Source of the DNA: RCIO01 sp965232405
Lineage (GTDB): Bacteria > Pseudomonadota > Alphaproteobacteria > Rhizobiales > Rhizobiaceae
Length of the DNA: 64,000 bases
Direction: 5' to 3'
NCBI GenBank assembly: GCA_965232405.1
Contig: OZ246966.1
Location: 1,550,001-1,614,000 of the forward strand
A model generated the notes under the pieces. It ran no database searches. It was not told where the DNA came from and worked only from the letters and a program-made list of their open reading frames with translations. Positions within the stretch are counted from its first letter, which is position 1; every line of letters starts with the position of its first letter. This document shows positions 8,001 through 17,582 of the stretch, piece by piece. The position numbers and the translations under genes were made by a program.

Positions 8001-9776
8001 TCAGATCCCGTGGGTCTGCAACCACAATTCAAGCAGGCCTGCCTGCCACAGTTCCGAACCCTGCAGCGGCGTGATGTGATCCGCGGGGCTCTCGAACAGC
8101 CGCTCGAGATAATCCTCGCGGAATATGCCCCGCTCCCGCGCGGCTTGCGACGTCAGTGCGTCGCGCACCAGGTCGAGATAGGCACCGTCAATGTATTTGA
8201 GCTCGGGCACCGGGAAATAGCCCTTCTTTCGATCGATAACCTCGGAGGGCAGCACCTGGCGGGCGACATCCTTGAGGATGCCCTTGCCGTTGTCACGCAG
8301 CTTTTCTTCCGGGGGAATGCGCGCTGCCAGCTCGACAAGCTCGTGGTCGAGGAAGGGCACGCGCGCCTCCAGTCCCCATGCCATCGTCATGTTGTCGACC
8401 CGCTTCACCGGGTCATCGACCAGCATCACCGTTCCGTCGAGGCGGAGCGCACGGTCGACGGGCGTGTCTGCGCCCGGCCGGTTCAGGTGCTCGGCGACCA
8501 GTTCGCGGCTGGCGTCACGGCTGGCAATCCAGTCGGGATTGAGCTGCTTCTTCAGCGTTTTGTGGTCGCGGTCGAAGAAGACGTTGGCGTAGTCGCCAAC
8601 CACATCGTTGGAATTCATCAGCGGCGGGTACCAGTGATAGCCGGCAAATATTTCGTCGGCGCCCTGACCGGACTGGACCACCTTGATGTGCTTGGAGACT
8701 TCCTTGGAGAGCAGATAGAAGCCGACATTGTCGTAGGAAACCATCGGCTCCGACATTGCGGCAAAAGTGCCGGGCAGCGCATCCATCAGTTCGGATGACG
8801 GCACGAAAATCTTGTGATGGTCGGTGCCGAAGCGCTCGGCGATGAGATCCGAATAGACGAACTCGTCGCCCTTCTCGCCCTTCGCTTCCTGGAAGCCGAC
8901 AGAAAAGCTCATGAGCCCATGCTGTCCGGCCTCGGCCAGAAGCGCAACGATAAGGCTGGAATCGACACCGCCCGACAACAGAACGCCGACGGGAACGTCG
9001 GCCACCATGCGGCGCTTTACGGCAAGCCGGAGCGCATCATGCACACGCTCGCGCCATTCCTCGCTGGAAAGACCGGAATTGGCGGGATCGCGGTCGAAGG
9101 GCGGATTCCAATACACTGAATCAGTGGTCGTACCATCGGCTTCGATGGTGCGGATGGTCGCCGGTGGCAGTTTGCGCACGCCGTTCAGGATGGTGCGCGG
9201 CGGCGGCACGACGGCATGGAAGCTCATATAGTTGTGGAGCGCTGCGCGGTCGATCGAGGTGTCGACATCGCCGGCCTTCACCAGTGCGGGAAGCGAAGAA
9301 GCAAAGCGGATCGCCTCGGGCTTTTCGGAGTAGTAGAGCGGCTTGATGCCGAAACGGTCGCGCACCATGACCGTGCGGCCGGTCTCGCGTTCCGAAAGCA
9401 CGAAGGCAAACATGCCATGCAGACGGCCGACCGCCTCCTTGCCCCAGCAGTGCCAAGCCTTGATGATGACCTCGGTGTCGCCCGAGGAGAAGAAGCTGTA
9501 GCCCTTGGCCTCAAGCTCAGCGCGCAGCTCGGGGTAATTGTAGATGCAGCCGTTGAAGGCGATCGAGTAACCCAGCGCGGAATCGGTCATAGGCTGGCGT
9601 GAGCGGTCGGACAGGTCGATGATCTTCAGGCGACGGTGTCCGAGCGCGGTGCCGCCATATTGCAGGTAGCCGGAACCGTCGGGCCCGCGCGGAGCCATCG
9701 CGTCCATCATCGCTGCCATCGCCACCGCCGACGGCGGCGCGCCGTCAAATCTCACCTCTCCACAAATTCCACACAT
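8001..9776 (-). CDS. asnO: N-acetylglutaminylglutamine amidotransferase (AsnB-like)
   Basis: The 591-residue protein is an asparagine-synthetase-like amidotransferase. Cys2 of MCGICGEVRF is the class II glutaminase nucleophile (residues 1 to about 200), and the synthetase half carries the PP-loop LLSGGVDSSLIVALLAEA. It differs from housekeeping AsnB by being the first gene of a three-gene operon with ngg and an M42 peptidase, which identifies it as the enzyme amidating N-acetylglutaminylglutamine. The promoter lies in the 88-bp gap shared with the divergent MarR gene. The start is the ATG that exposes Cys2, so it is certain. Confidence 0.96.
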   Translation of the reverse strand: MCGICGEVRFDGAPPSAVAMAAMMDAMAPRGPDGSGYLQYGGTALGHRRLKIIDLSDRSRQPMTDSALGYSIAFNGCIYNYPELRAELEAKGYSFFSSGDTEVIIKAWHCWGKEAVGRLHGMFAFVLSERETGRTVMVRDRFGIKPLYYSEKPEAIRFASSLPALVKAGDVDTSIDRAALHNYMSFHAVVPPPRTILNGVRKLPPATIRTIEADGTTTDSVYWNPPFDRDPANSGLSSEEWRERVHDALRLAVKRRMVADVPVGVLLSGGVDSSLIVALLAEAGQHGLMSFSVGFQEAKGEKGDEFVYSDLIAERFGTDHHKIFVPSSELMDALPGTFAAMSEPMVSYDNVGFYLLSKEVSKHIKVVQSGQGADEIFAGYHWYPPLMNSNDVVGDYANVFFDRDHKTLKKQLNPDWIASRDASRELVAEHLNRPGADTPVDRALRLDGTVMLVDDPVKRVDNMTMAWGLEARVPFLDHELVELAARIPPEEKLRDNGKGILKDVARQVLPSEVIDRKKGYFPVPELKYIDGAYLDLVRDALTSQAARERGIFREDYLERLFESPADHITPLQGSELWQAGLLELWLQTHGI

Positions 9777-9821
9777 ATGTCTCTGTCAGCCCTCCTTGGG
9801 GGTTATTGCGTTTCGCGGCCG

Positions 9822-9837
9822 TTAGTTATAGTTCTAA
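9822..9837. promoter_or_regulatory. candidate MarR operator / bidirectional promoter
   Basis: TTAGTTATAGTTCTAA is an interrupted inverted repeat (TTAG/CTAA arms) in an AT-richer patch of the 88-bp gap between asnO and the marR gene. MarR proteins usually bind such palindromes over a divergent promoter. The inner bases are not symmetrical, so this is a weak match. Confidence 0.35.
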
Positions 9838-9864
9838 TCATTCGAAGTCAAACGGAGGAGGGGA

Positions 9865-10449
9865 ATGACCGCACGGTCATCGGTCAAGATCGACAGCTTC
9901 CGCGGCCAGACGCTGGCGCTGGAAAAGGCAATGCGCAGGATCGTTCGGGCCAACGACATGCAGTCCCGAGCGGTCGTAAAGCAGTGCGGGCTTACCTCGG
10001 CGCAGCTTGTTGTGTGCCGTGGCATTCTCGAACTGGGCGAAGTGACAACGCGCGCGTTGTCGGCTTACGCAGATCTCAGCCCGGCGACCGTTGTGACCAT
10101 TCTCGACAATCTTGAAGAACGCGGCATCATTGAACGTTACCGCTCAACGGCCGATCGCCGCATCGTGCACACGCGTTTGACGGAAAAAGGGCGGGCAATC
10201 CTCGCCAATGCGCCACGGCCGCTGGGTGAGATCGCGCTGGCCAGACTGAAGGCGCTCGACGCAACGACGCGCCGGGCGCTGATTGAAAGTGCCATGCAGA
10301 TCGCCGATCTGCTGGAGCGCGACGGGGTTCAGCCTGATGGCGTCAGAAGCGGGCTCGCAATTCCCTCCCACCCCGAGAGCCTCAGCGTGATGCGATCCAG
10401 TCGGCCAGGCGGCCGGCGGCCTGTTCGATCTGGTCGAGGCGGCGGTTGA
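9865..10449 (+). CDS. MarR-family regulator next to NAGGN operon
   Basis: The 194-residue protein has a MarR winged helix (SPATVVTILDNLEERGIIERYRS, with the wing DRRIVHTRLTEKG) flanked by dimerisation helices. A strong ribosome-binding site (GGAGGAGGGG) precedes ATG 9865. It is divergent from asnO, and MarR genes are commonly found beside this osmolyte trio, so it is the likely regulator (inference). The last 20 or so residues (SSRPGGRRPVRSGRGGG) are antisense to the end of the aminotransferase gene: the two convergent genes overlap by 68 bp. This tail is low-complexity and probably unstructured. Confidence 0.9.
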   Translation: MTARSSVKIDSFRGQTLALEKAMRRIVRANDMQSRAVVKQCGLTSAQLVVCRGILELGEVTTRALSAYADLSPATVVTILDNLEERGIIERYRSTADRRIVHTRLTEKGRAILANAPRPLGEIALARLKALDATTRRALIESAMQIADLLERDGVQPDGVRSGLAIPSHPESLSVMRSSRPGGRRPVRSGRGGG

Positions 10450-11548
10450 AGCAAAGCCGGAAGAACGCGTCGGCGTCATCGCTGAAGGCGAATCCCGGCG
10501 CCAGACCGACATTGGCCTTGTCGACAATGTCGAAACACGCAGACAGCGAGTCGCTTACACCTTCCACCGCGAAGAAAAGATAGAACGCGCCTGCCGGCGG
10601 GCTGACGCGCGCGCGACCTGTCGCCGTCAGCGCATCGCACATCATGTCGCGGGCCGTGCGCGCGCGCTCGACCTGCATGGCCACAAACTCTTCGCCCTCA
10701 TTGAGCGCTGCGACCGCGCCACGCTGCATGAACTGCGCCACGCCCGACGTGGAATACTGGATCAGATTCTCGATCACCTGGCCGAGCTCCGGGTGCGCCT
10801 TGATCCAACCGACACGCCAGCCGGTCATCGCCCAGTTCTTGGAGAAGGTGTTGACGAACAGGATGCGGTCCTGCGCATCCATGATGTCGAGGAAAGAGGG
10901 CGCGCGTTCCCCGCCATAGTAGAAACGCCCGTAGATCTCGTCGGCGATGATCCACGAGCCATGCTTGCGCGCGAGGTCGAGAATGCGTTGCAAAGTTTCC
11001 CGGTCGGCGGTCCAGCCCGTCGGGTTGGATGGCGAGTTGACGAAGATGACACGGCTCTTGTCGTTGATCGCCGCTTCCAGCCTGCCGACGTCCAGTGCCC
11101 AGCCGTTTGCGCCGAACTCGAGCGACACTGCGACCGGCTTGGCGCCTGCGACCACCGAGGCGCCATAGATGTTCGGCCAGGCAGGGTCGAAGTAGATCAC
11201 CTCATCGCCGGCGCCGGCAGTCGCCTGGAGAGCAAGCTGGATTGCCTGCATGCCGCCGCCGGTGACGTAGAACTCCTCGGCGGCGAAAGCCTGCCCGTAG
11301 ACACGCGAATAGTAGTCAGCAATCGCCTGTCTGAGCTCGGGAATGCCGCGCTGGTGGGTGTAAAAGGTTTCGCCGCCTTGAAGCGCGCGGGCTGCCGGGC
11401 CGGAGATGAATTCCGGCGTCGGCAGATCACCCTCGCCGGCCCAAAGCGGGATAAGCCCCTCACGCCCCCGGCCATAATTGGCGACCGTCACGATGCCGCT
11501 CTCGGGCGCAAGTCTGGCTTCTGGGCGCAGATGGTCGGAAAGCGTCAT
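10382..11548 (-). CDS. class I/II PLP-dependent aminotransferase
   Basis: A 388-residue fold type I aminotransferase. The PLP lysine lies in NTFSKNWAMTGWRVGW. The Asn/Pro motif NSPSNPTGW, the Asp-x-x-Tyr motif ADEIYGRFYY and the arginine near the C-terminus (RLCFNR) are present. The similarity is to the AspC/AlaA-like group; substrate cannot be read from sequence. It is convergent with the MarR gene and not clearly part of the osmolyte operon, though an amino-acid transaminase supplying glutamate would fit there. Its start at 11548 has no other gene on the same strand close upstream except mscL, whose stop lies 114 bp before it. Confidence 0.92.
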   Translation of the reverse strand: MTLSDHLRPEARLAPESGIVTVANYGRGREGLIPLWAGEGDLPTPEFISGPAARALQGGETFYTHQRGIPELRQAIADYYSRVYGQAFAAEEFYVTGGGMQAIQLALQATAGAGDEVIYFDPAWPNIYGASVVAGAKPVAVSLEFGANGWALDVGRLEAAINDKSRVIFVNSPSNPTGWTADRETLQRILDLARKHGSWIIADEIYGRFYYGGERAPSFLDIMDAQDRILFVNTFSKNWAMTGWRVGWIKAHPELGQVIENLIQYSTSGVAQFMQRGAVAALNEGEEFVAMQVERARTARDMMCDALTATGRARVSPPAGAFYLFFAVEGVSDSLSACFDIVDKANVGLAPGFAFSDDADAFFRLCFNRRLDQIEQAAGRLADWIASR

Positions 11549-11662
11549 GAGGCACCTTGATCAGAGCGCAGACCACCGCCGCGCGACGCCTCCTTCTAGC
11601 GCCGCGCAGACGGTCCACGCAAAGCCCGCCCGTTGGTACAGGCGGCGGTTCCTGTCAGGGCA

Positions 11663-12085
11663 CTATTTCTTGGCCAGCAGGTCGCGGATTTCGGTCAGCA
11701 GTGCCACGTCTGCCGGCGGAGCCGGCGGCGGTGCTGCTTCCTTCTCCTCTTCCATGCGGCGGCGCAGATTGTTCACCGCCTTGACCATCAGGAAGATGAT
11801 CCAGGCAAGGATGAGGAAGTTGAGCGCAACGGTGATGAAATTGCCGTAGGCCAGTACCGCGCCCTGTTCGCGCGCGGCATCCAGCGTGGTTGCGGTCACC
11901 GAACCGGATAGCGGAATGAAATAGTCGGAGAAGTCGAAGCCGCCGAAAATGGCGCCGACAATCGGCATGATGATATCGTCTGTCAGCGACTTCACGATCA
12001 GCGCAAATGCGCCGCCGATGATCACGCCGACGGCGAGATCCATGACGTTGCCCTTGGCAACGAACTCACGAAATTCCTTCAACAT
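11663..12085 (-). CDS. mscL: large-conductance mechanosensitive channel MscL
   Basis: 140 residues with the standard MscL architecture: amphipathic N-terminus (MLKEFREFVAKGNVMDLAVG), TM1 with the constriction stretch VGVIIGGAFALIV, a periplasmic loop, TM2 (FITVALNFLILAWIIFLMV) and a charged C-terminal helix after a proline-rich link. It opens on membrane tension and releases solutes on hypo-osmotic shock. Its nearness to NAGGN synthesis puts osmolyte accumulation and emergency release side by side, though they are not one operon. The ATG at 12085 is the family start; the frame continues 20 codons upstream without meaning. Confidence 0.97.
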   Translation of the reverse strand: MLKEFREFVAKGNVMDLAVGVIIGGAFALIVKSLTDDIIMPIVGAIFGGFDFSDYFIPLSGSVTATTLDAAREQGAVLAYGNFITVALNFLILAWIIFLMVKAVNNLRRRMEEEKEAAPPPAPPADVALLTEIRDLLAKK

Positions 12086-12284
12086 GCTGCTTGTCTCCCC
12101 TCGCAGACGCGGCGTCAGATCGCCACGCGAAAATGATAATAGCAAATCCGGCGAAGGGGTTCAGCAGTTTTCGAGAGCGGCCGCTAAGCAGCCGGAATAA
12201 TGGACAGTCCGGCGCGGCTGTGGTTGCATCGCCGCAGGGTCGAGCCGCTTGTCGGCCCGACAACGGCTTGGGAGGAATTCGCCC

Positions 12285-15200
12285 GTGCAGGGCTGGGTCA
12301 TCATCTTCGTTGCAGTCGCTTATGTGTCGCTGCTGTTTGCCATCGCCAGCCTTGGCGACCGCCGGGCGAAGCGTATCGATCCCAGCCGCCCGCGGCCGGT
12401 CATCTATGGCCTGAGCCTCGCGATCTACTGCACCTCGTGGACCTTCTTCGGGTCGGTCGGACTCGCGTCGGAACGCTATTGGGAATTCCTGGCGATCTAT
12501 CTGGGGCCGGTTCTGGTATTTGTGTTCGGTTTCCCGTTGATCCGACGCATCATCCGGCTCGCAAAGTCGGAAAAGATCACATCGATCGCCGACTTTCTGG
12601 CCGCCCGTTACGGCAAGAGTTTCGCCGTCGCCTGTATCGCCACGATCATCGCCACGCTGGGCACGATCCCCTACATCGCCCTGCAGCTCAAGGCGGTGTC
12701 GGATTCCGTCAGCCTGATGGTGGAACACTATAATGGCGAGCCGCCCTCGATCGACCTCTTTATCGGCGACATATCGTTGATGGTGGCGATGCTGCTGGCT
12801 GTGTTTGCCATGCTGTTCGGCACCCGCCACGCCGACGCCACCGAACATCAGGACGGGCTGGTGCTGGCCGTGGCGGTGGAATCGGTGGTGAAGCTGGCCG
12901 CGTTTCTGGCGGTCGGCATCGCGGTGACATTCTTCTTCTTCGATGGACCGGCCGACCTTTTCCGCAAGGCATCGGCCAATTCCGATGTCGCCGACGCGAT
13001 GAATTATCGCACATCGCTCGGCACATGGCTGGTGATGACCACGCTGTCGGGCTTCGCCATCCTGATGCTGCCCAGGCAGTTCTACGTGACCATCGTGGAA
13101 AGCCGGGGCGAGCAGGAACTCAGGACGGCAAGTTGGCTGTTCCCGCTCTACCTCGTGCTCATCAACCTCTTCGTCATTCCGATAGCGTTCGCCGGATTGT
13201 CGACTGTCGGCGGGCAGACCAGCTCCGACCTGTACGTGATGTCGCTGCCGCTGCTGCTCGGTCACGATTCGCTGGCGATCATCGCCTTCATCGGCGGGCT
13301 GTCGGCAGCAACTGCTATGGTGATCGTGGCCAGCGTGGCGCTTTCGATCATGATCTCGAACGATCTGGTCATTCCGCTGTTTCTGCGGCGCTACCTCAAG
13401 CCCGATTTCCGCGAGAAGGCGGATCTGACCAAGACCATTCTCAATATCCGCAGGGCGGCGATCTTCCTCGTGCTGTTCGGCGCGTTTCTCTACTACCGTG
13501 AGGCAACGGAGAACACGCGGCTTGCCGCAATCGGCCTGATTTCGTTTGCGGCCATCGCGCAGTTTGCGCCGTCCATGTTCGGCGGGCTGGTGTGGCGCCG
13601 TGCCAACGCGCGCGGAGCGGCACTCGGAATGGTGGCCGGCATCGCGACCTGGGCCTACACGCTGCTGTTTCCTTCGCTTGCGCCGCCCGGCACCGAGATT
13701 CTCATTACCGGGCCGTTCGGGATCGAAGAGCTGCGTCCGCAATCGCTGTTCGGCACGGTAGCGGAACCGCTCAATCACGGGGTGATGTGGAGCCTGGCGG
13801 TCAACGCTCTGTTCTTCGTGCTGGGTTCGCTGACGCGTCAGGCAGCTCCGCTGGAGCGCATTCAGGCCGCCATTTTCGTACCGCGCGATGCTAATCCGCG
13901 GCCTGCGATGCGACGCTTCCGGACCGCGGTGACTGTAAACGACCTGAAGGACACGATTTCGCGCTATCTCGGCGTGGAGCGAACAGAGCGCTCGTTCCAG
14001 ACCTATCAGGAGCGCGAGGGCGTGACGCTAACGGGAGCGGAACAGGCCTCAATGCCGCTGATCCGTTTTTCCGAACAGCTTCTTGCGAGCGCCGTCGGCT
14101 CTTCCTCGTCGCGTCTCGTGCTGTCGCTTCTCTTCCAGCGCAACGACCACTCGTCACGCGATGCGCTGCGGCTGCTCGACGATGCGTCAGAAGCGCTGCA
14201 GCAGAACCGCGACCTTTTGCAGACGGCACTCGACCAGATGGAAGAAGGCATCACCGTCTATGACAAAGATTTGCGGCTGATCTGCTGGAACCGGCAATAC
14301 CGGTCGCTGTTCGGCCTGCCTGACCAGATGGGGCAGGTCGGCGTCTCGATGGCCGAGTTTCTGAGCGACCTTGCCGAGCGCGGCGAGATTGCGCCCGACG
14401 AAGAAACGCAGATGCTGGACCGACTGACCACGGTGGGGATGCCCTGGCAGATGGAGCTGCAGTCGGCACGCAGAACGATCGAGGTCCGTTCCAACCCCAT
14501 GCCGGATGGCGGCATCGTTGCGACCTATGCCGACATCACGGCGCGCGTCGAGGCCGACATTGCACTCAAGCGGGCGAACGAAACGCTGGAGCAGCGCGTG
14601 GCAAACCGCACCGCCGAGCTCGTTCAGGTCAATGAGGAACTGGCGCAGGCGCAGATGATCGCCGAAGAGGCCAATCTCGGCAAAACGCGGTTCCTGGCTG
14701 CGGTCGGTCACGACATTCTTCAACCGCTCAACGCCGCGCGGCTCTATTGCGCCTCGGTGATGGAGGCGACACCCGGCGACCAGCGCTACGCGCCGGTTGA
14801 GAGCATCGAATCCTCGCTGGAATCGGTGGAGACCATTCTCGGCGCGGTGCTGGACATTTCGCGGCTCGATACCGGCGCGATGAAGCCGACGAACTCGGTG
14901 TTCCGGCTGGACGGGCTGCTGCGCCAGATCCAGACCGATTTCCAGCCGCTCGCCGATGAGAAGGAGCTCGATCTTCGCATCGTGCCGTCAACCATGTCGA
15001 TTGCGACGGACCGCAATCTGTTCCGTCGCCTGGTGCAGAATCTGGTTTCCAACGCGATCAAATACACAAGGTCAGGTCGCGTTCTGGTCGGTGTGCGCAG
15101 GCGCGGCGATCTGGTGGAGCTGCAGGTTCTGGACACCGGCATCGGCATTGCGGGTGACAAGCTCAACACCGTGTTCCGTGAGTTCACTCGTCTGGAAGAA

Positions 15201-15782
15201 GGCGCGCGCGAGGCCCAGGGGCTCGGGCTTGGTCTCTCCATTGTCGACCGCATTGCCCGCGTGCTGAGGCTCGAAATCCGGATCGAATCCCGCAGCGACA
15301 ACGGAACGAAGTTTTCGGTACTGATGCCAACGGCTCAGCCCGAGACAGAAGAAGTCCGTACCGAGGCAAGCAATCCGGTAGCGCGGTCAGTGACCATCCT
15401 GACGGGCATGCGGATACTGTGCATCGACAACGACGCGCGTATTCTCGACGGCATGCGGCTGTTGCTGGAAGGCTGGGGCTGCGTGGTGGAAACCCAGTCA
15501 GATTCGGAACGCCACATAGCGCAGAGGCAGTCGGCAAAGCAGCCCGACATCGTGCTTGCCGACTTCCACCTCGACAACGAAACGGGACTGGAAGCGATCA
15601 GGCGCGTGCGGCGTTACCACGGCGACGACATTCCGGCCGTGCTTGTGACGGCGGACCGCTCAGGCGAAGTTCGGGCGGAAGCCGAGAAGCTCGATATTCC
15701 GGTGATCAACAAACCGGTCAAACCGGCTGCGCTGCGCGCTGTGCTGACGCGCCTGCACCGCATTCCCGCTGCCGCAGAATAA
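12285..15782 (+). CDS. SSSF-type hybrid sensor histidine kinase with receiver
   Basis: A very large kinase of 1165 residues. Residues 1 to about 500 form a sodium:solute-symporter-like membrane domain with about 12-13 helices; about 640-760 is a PAS domain (ALDQMEEGITVYDKDLRLIC); the phosphoacceptor His is near residue 809 (VGHDILQPLNAARLY); N and G boxes follow (NLVSNAIKYT, DTGIGI, GLGLGLSI). A C-terminal receiver has Asp near residue 1093 (VLADFHLD). The symporter-like part may sense or transport a solute, as in CbrA-like kinases. The GTG start at 12285 has GGGAGGA eight bases upstream; a TTG at 12249 is less likely. The convergent NarL-type regulator is the probable partner. Confidence 0.95.
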   Translation: MQGWVIIFVAVAYVSLLFAIASLGDRRAKRIDPSRPRPVIYGLSLAIYCTSWTFFGSVGLASERYWEFLAIYLGPVLVFVFGFPLIRRIIRLAKSEKITSIADFLAARYGKSFAVACIATIIATLGTIPYIALQLKAVSDSVSLMVEHYNGEPPSIDLFIGDISLMVAMLLAVFAMLFGTRHADATEHQDGLVLAVAVESVVKLAAFLAVGIAVTFFFFDGPADLFRKASANSDVADAMNYRTSLGTWLVMTTLSGFAILMLPRQFYVTIVESRGEQELRTASWLFPLYLVLINLFVIPIAFAGLSTVGGQTSSDLYVMSLPLLLGHDSLAIIAFIGGLSAATAMVIVASVALSIMISNDLVIPLFLRRYLKPDFREKADLTKTILNIRRAAIFLVLFGAFLYYREATENTRLAAIGLISFAAIAQFAPSMFGGLVWRRANARGAALGMVAGIATWAYTLLFPSLAPPGTEILITGPFGIEELRPQSLFGTVAEPLNHGVMWSLAVNALFFVLGSLTRQAAPLERIQAAIFVPRDANPRPAMRRFRTAVTVNDLKDTISRYLGVERTERSFQTYQEREGVTLTGAEQASMPLIRFSEQLLASAVGSSSSRLVLSLLFQRNDHSSRDALRLLDDASEALQQNRDLLQTALDQMEEGITVYDKDLRLICWNRQYRSLFGLPDQMGQVGVSMAEFLSDLAERGEIAPDEETQMLDRLTTVGMPWQMELQSARRTIEVRSNPMPDGGIVATYADITARVEADIALKRANETLEQRVANRTAELVQVNEELAQAQMIAEEANLGKTRFLAAVGHDILQPLNAARLYCASVMEATPGDQRYAPVESIESSLESVETILGAVLDISRLDTGAMKPTNSVFRLDGLLRQIQTDFQPLADEKELDLRIVPSTMSIATDRNLFRRLVQNLVSNAIKYTRSGRVLVGVRRRGDLVELQVLDTGIGIAGDKLNTVFREFTRLEEGAREAQGLGLGLSIVDRIARVLRLEIRIESRSDNGTKFSVLMPTAQPETEEVRTEASNPVARSVTILTGMRILCIDNDARILDGMRLLLEGWGCVVETQSDSERHIAQRQSAKQPDIVLADFHLDNETGLEAIRRVRRYHGDDIPAVLVTADRSGEVRAEAEKLDIPVINKPVKPAALRAVLTRLHRIPAAAE

Positions 15783-15789
15783 CAGGTCG

Positions 15790-16440
15790 TCAGGCGACGG
15801 GGTCGGCGCCGATCCTTGAAAGCATGATGACGGCCTGGGTGCGGCTATCGACGCCGAGCTTTTGCAGCACCGCGGACACATGCGCCTTCACTGTCGCTTC
15901 CGACACCTGCAATTCATAGGCGATCTGCTTGTTGAGCTTGCCTTCGGCGAGCATGCCCAGAACGCGGGTCTGCTGCGGCGTGAGCGACTGCAGCCGGCGG
16001 ATGATGTCGGATATCTCGGGGTCGCCCTCGGTGCCAAGCTCGACGCCGGCCGGCGAATAGATCTCGCCGGACAGAACCGCCGTCACCGCCTCGCGGATCG
16101 CATCCATGCTCGCCGACTTGGAAATGAACCCCGACGCGCCGAGTTCCAGCGAGCGGCGGATTGTCTCGGGATCGTCATGCGCGGACACGACGATGATCGG
16201 CATGGAGGCGTGGATGCCGCGCAAAGCGACAAGGCCCGACAATCCGCTCGCACCCGGCATCGACAGGTCGAGCAGCAGAAGATCGGCATCGTGGTTTTCG
16301 GCAATCAGCGCCTTGGCGCTGTCGAAATCTCCGGCTTCCAGGATCGCGTTGTCGGCGCCGATGCCGGCCAGTGCCTGTTTGAGCGCGCCGCGGAAAAGGG
16401 GGTGGTCGTCCGCAACGACAAATTTGTAGCCAGAAGCCAC
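15790..16440 (-). CDS. NarL/LuxR-type response regulator
   Basis: 216 residues: receiver domain with acidic pocket ADD (10-12), phosphoacceptor Asp58 in LLLLDLSMPG, and a C-terminal LuxR helix-turn-helix (LTPQQTRVLGMLAEGKLNKQIAYELQVSEA, here split as two helices around residues 150-185). The start is GTG at 16440 with GGAGG about eleven bases upstream. It converges on the SSSF hybrid kinase gene with only 7 bp between stops. Such convergent pairs of a hybrid kinase and a LuxR-type regulator recur in rhizobia, so partnership is likely but inferred from position. Confidence 0.93.
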   Translation of the reverse strand: MASGYKFVVADDHPLFRGALKQALAGIGADNAILEAGDFDSAKALIAENHDADLLLLDLSMPGASGLSGLVALRGIHASMPIIVVSAHDDPETIRRSLELGASGFISKSASMDAIREAVTAVLSGEIYSPAGVELGTEGDPEISDIIRRLQSLTPQQTRVLGMLAEGKLNKQIAYELQVSEATVKAHVSAVLQKLGVDSRTQAVIMLSRIGADPVA

Positions 16441-16627
16441 CAGACCATTTTCCTCCGCCCCAAGCGACGCCGCCGATTCGGCGCATCGCGTTCTACAGTT
16501 AGAATTATGCGGGGATGGGGTGTCTTTTCAAGCCGTGGGCTCGAATCACGACATGTCACCTCGCCAGGATGTGACTTGCCGCAGCGTCGCGGAAAGCTAG
16601 ATTCGTCGGCGCAATGCAGGGCTTCAC

Positions 16628-17038
16628 ATGGAGAGGTTCAGGCAAGTAGCGACGATGTGTATTGGTCGGGCCGTGCTCTTCGGCTGGCTGGCGATCACGC
16701 TCGTGATGCTGAGCTTCTCGTTCAATCCGGCGATCGCGTTTCGCGCCGGCGCTGTTCTGGCATTGGTGATGGCGACGATTTTGCTGGTCAAGGCATTGGG
16801 CGCTACCCGCAAGAACCCGCGCCATACTGAAATGTGGATTCATCTCGACGACAGAAGCCGGCCGATGAACGACGAAGCCCGAAGAGTGTTTGGAAACACC
16901 ATCCGTGATGTTTACGCGCGCTTCGCGCAGGGCGCCTTTCTGGTCGCCTGCGTGCTCTTCATTCTTTCGATCGCCTTTGTCGGCCTCGGATTTGATACCA
17001 CGCTGCCCGCGATGCAGCGCGTTCCCATTGCCGGCTGA
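16628..17038 (+). CDS. small inner-membrane protein, unknown function
   Basis: 136 residues. Two hydrophobic helices near the N-terminus (about 12-32 and 38-55) are followed by a polar loop (LDDRSRPMNDEARRVFGNTIRDVY) and a third helix (about 100-122). The layout, with soluble charged loop between helix pairs, is typical of small rhizobial membrane proteins without assigned function. It stands alone between the response regulator (divergent, 187-bp gap) and a convergent secreted protein. Confidence 0.8.
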   Translation: MERFRQVATMCIGRAVLFGWLAITLVMLSFSFNPAIAFRAGAVLALVMATILLVKALGATRKNPRHTEMWIHLDDRSRPMNDEARRVFGNTIRDVYARFAQGAFLVACVLFILSIAFVGLGFDTTLPAMQRVPIAG

Positions 17039-17054
17039 ACCGGAAAGAAGGCGA

Positions 17055-17486
17055 TCAGGTCCGTTCCGGAACCGGTTCGTTGTCCGCAGGCTCGCTGCTC
17101 TCCAGATCTTTCACAATGCCCATGAAGCGACGAAGGAAGCGCTCCATCAGGCTCATCGTCTGCTCGAATTCCTCATCCGACGGCAGGGCGCTCGGCCCGC
17201 CACCGGCGTCCCCGTCCTCAAGTGCTGCGATGCGTCGTTCCAGCTCATCGATGCGCCTGTTCAGGGCCTTGACGTGATCGCTCTCGGTGCCGGCGTCCAT
17301 CGACGCGGTGCGGCAGATCAGTTCACCCGAACTTTCTTCGCAGAACGACATCTGCCCGGTCTGCATGTCCATGCGCACGAAACCATTGTCGGTTCGCTCC
17401 AGACGATAACGCTCTGTGCCCTGCGCTTGGGCGGCAAGCGGAATGGCGGCGACGAACAGTGATGCGGTCAGAATAGCGCGGAGCAT
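17055..17486 (-). CDS. secreted coiled-coil protein, unknown function
   Basis: 143 residues with a clear signal peptide (MLRAILTASLFVAAIPLAAQAQ) and AAAGGAGG-type ribosome-binding site before ATG 17486. The mature part has a short beta-like segment with two Cys (SFCEESSGELICRT), a coiled coil (VKALNRRIDELERRIAALE), an acidic Gly-rich link and an amphipathic helix (MERFLRRFMGIVKDLE). No enzyme motif is seen. Homologous small periplasmic proteins with a coiled coil are widespread in Hyphomicrobiales without known role. It is convergent with the preceding membrane protein gene. Confidence 0.8.
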   Translation of the reverse strand: MLRAILTASLFVAAIPLAAQAQGTERYRLERTDNGFVRMDMQTGQMSFCEESSGELICRTASMDAGTESDHVKALNRRIDELERRIAALEDGDAGGGPSALPSDEEFEQTMSLMERFLRRFMGIVKDLESSEPADNEPVPERT

Positions 17487-17582
17487 GACATCCTCCTTTG
17501 ACGTGGACGCAAGCGTAGCCGCCATTGCGCCCAAAATGCGAATGCCGCTATAGCCGGTTCGACAAACGGAGCGCGACAGGGA

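Noticed and set aside
6110..8074. 654-codon open frame antisense to ngg
   Set aside because: It mirrors the codon pattern of ngg, gives low-complexity basic protein without domains, and has no ribosome-binding site.
12066..13778. 570-codon open frame antisense to the SSSF kinase gene
   Set aside because: Highly His/Arg/Asp/Gln-biased product typical of a shadow of a membrane gene; no start signal.
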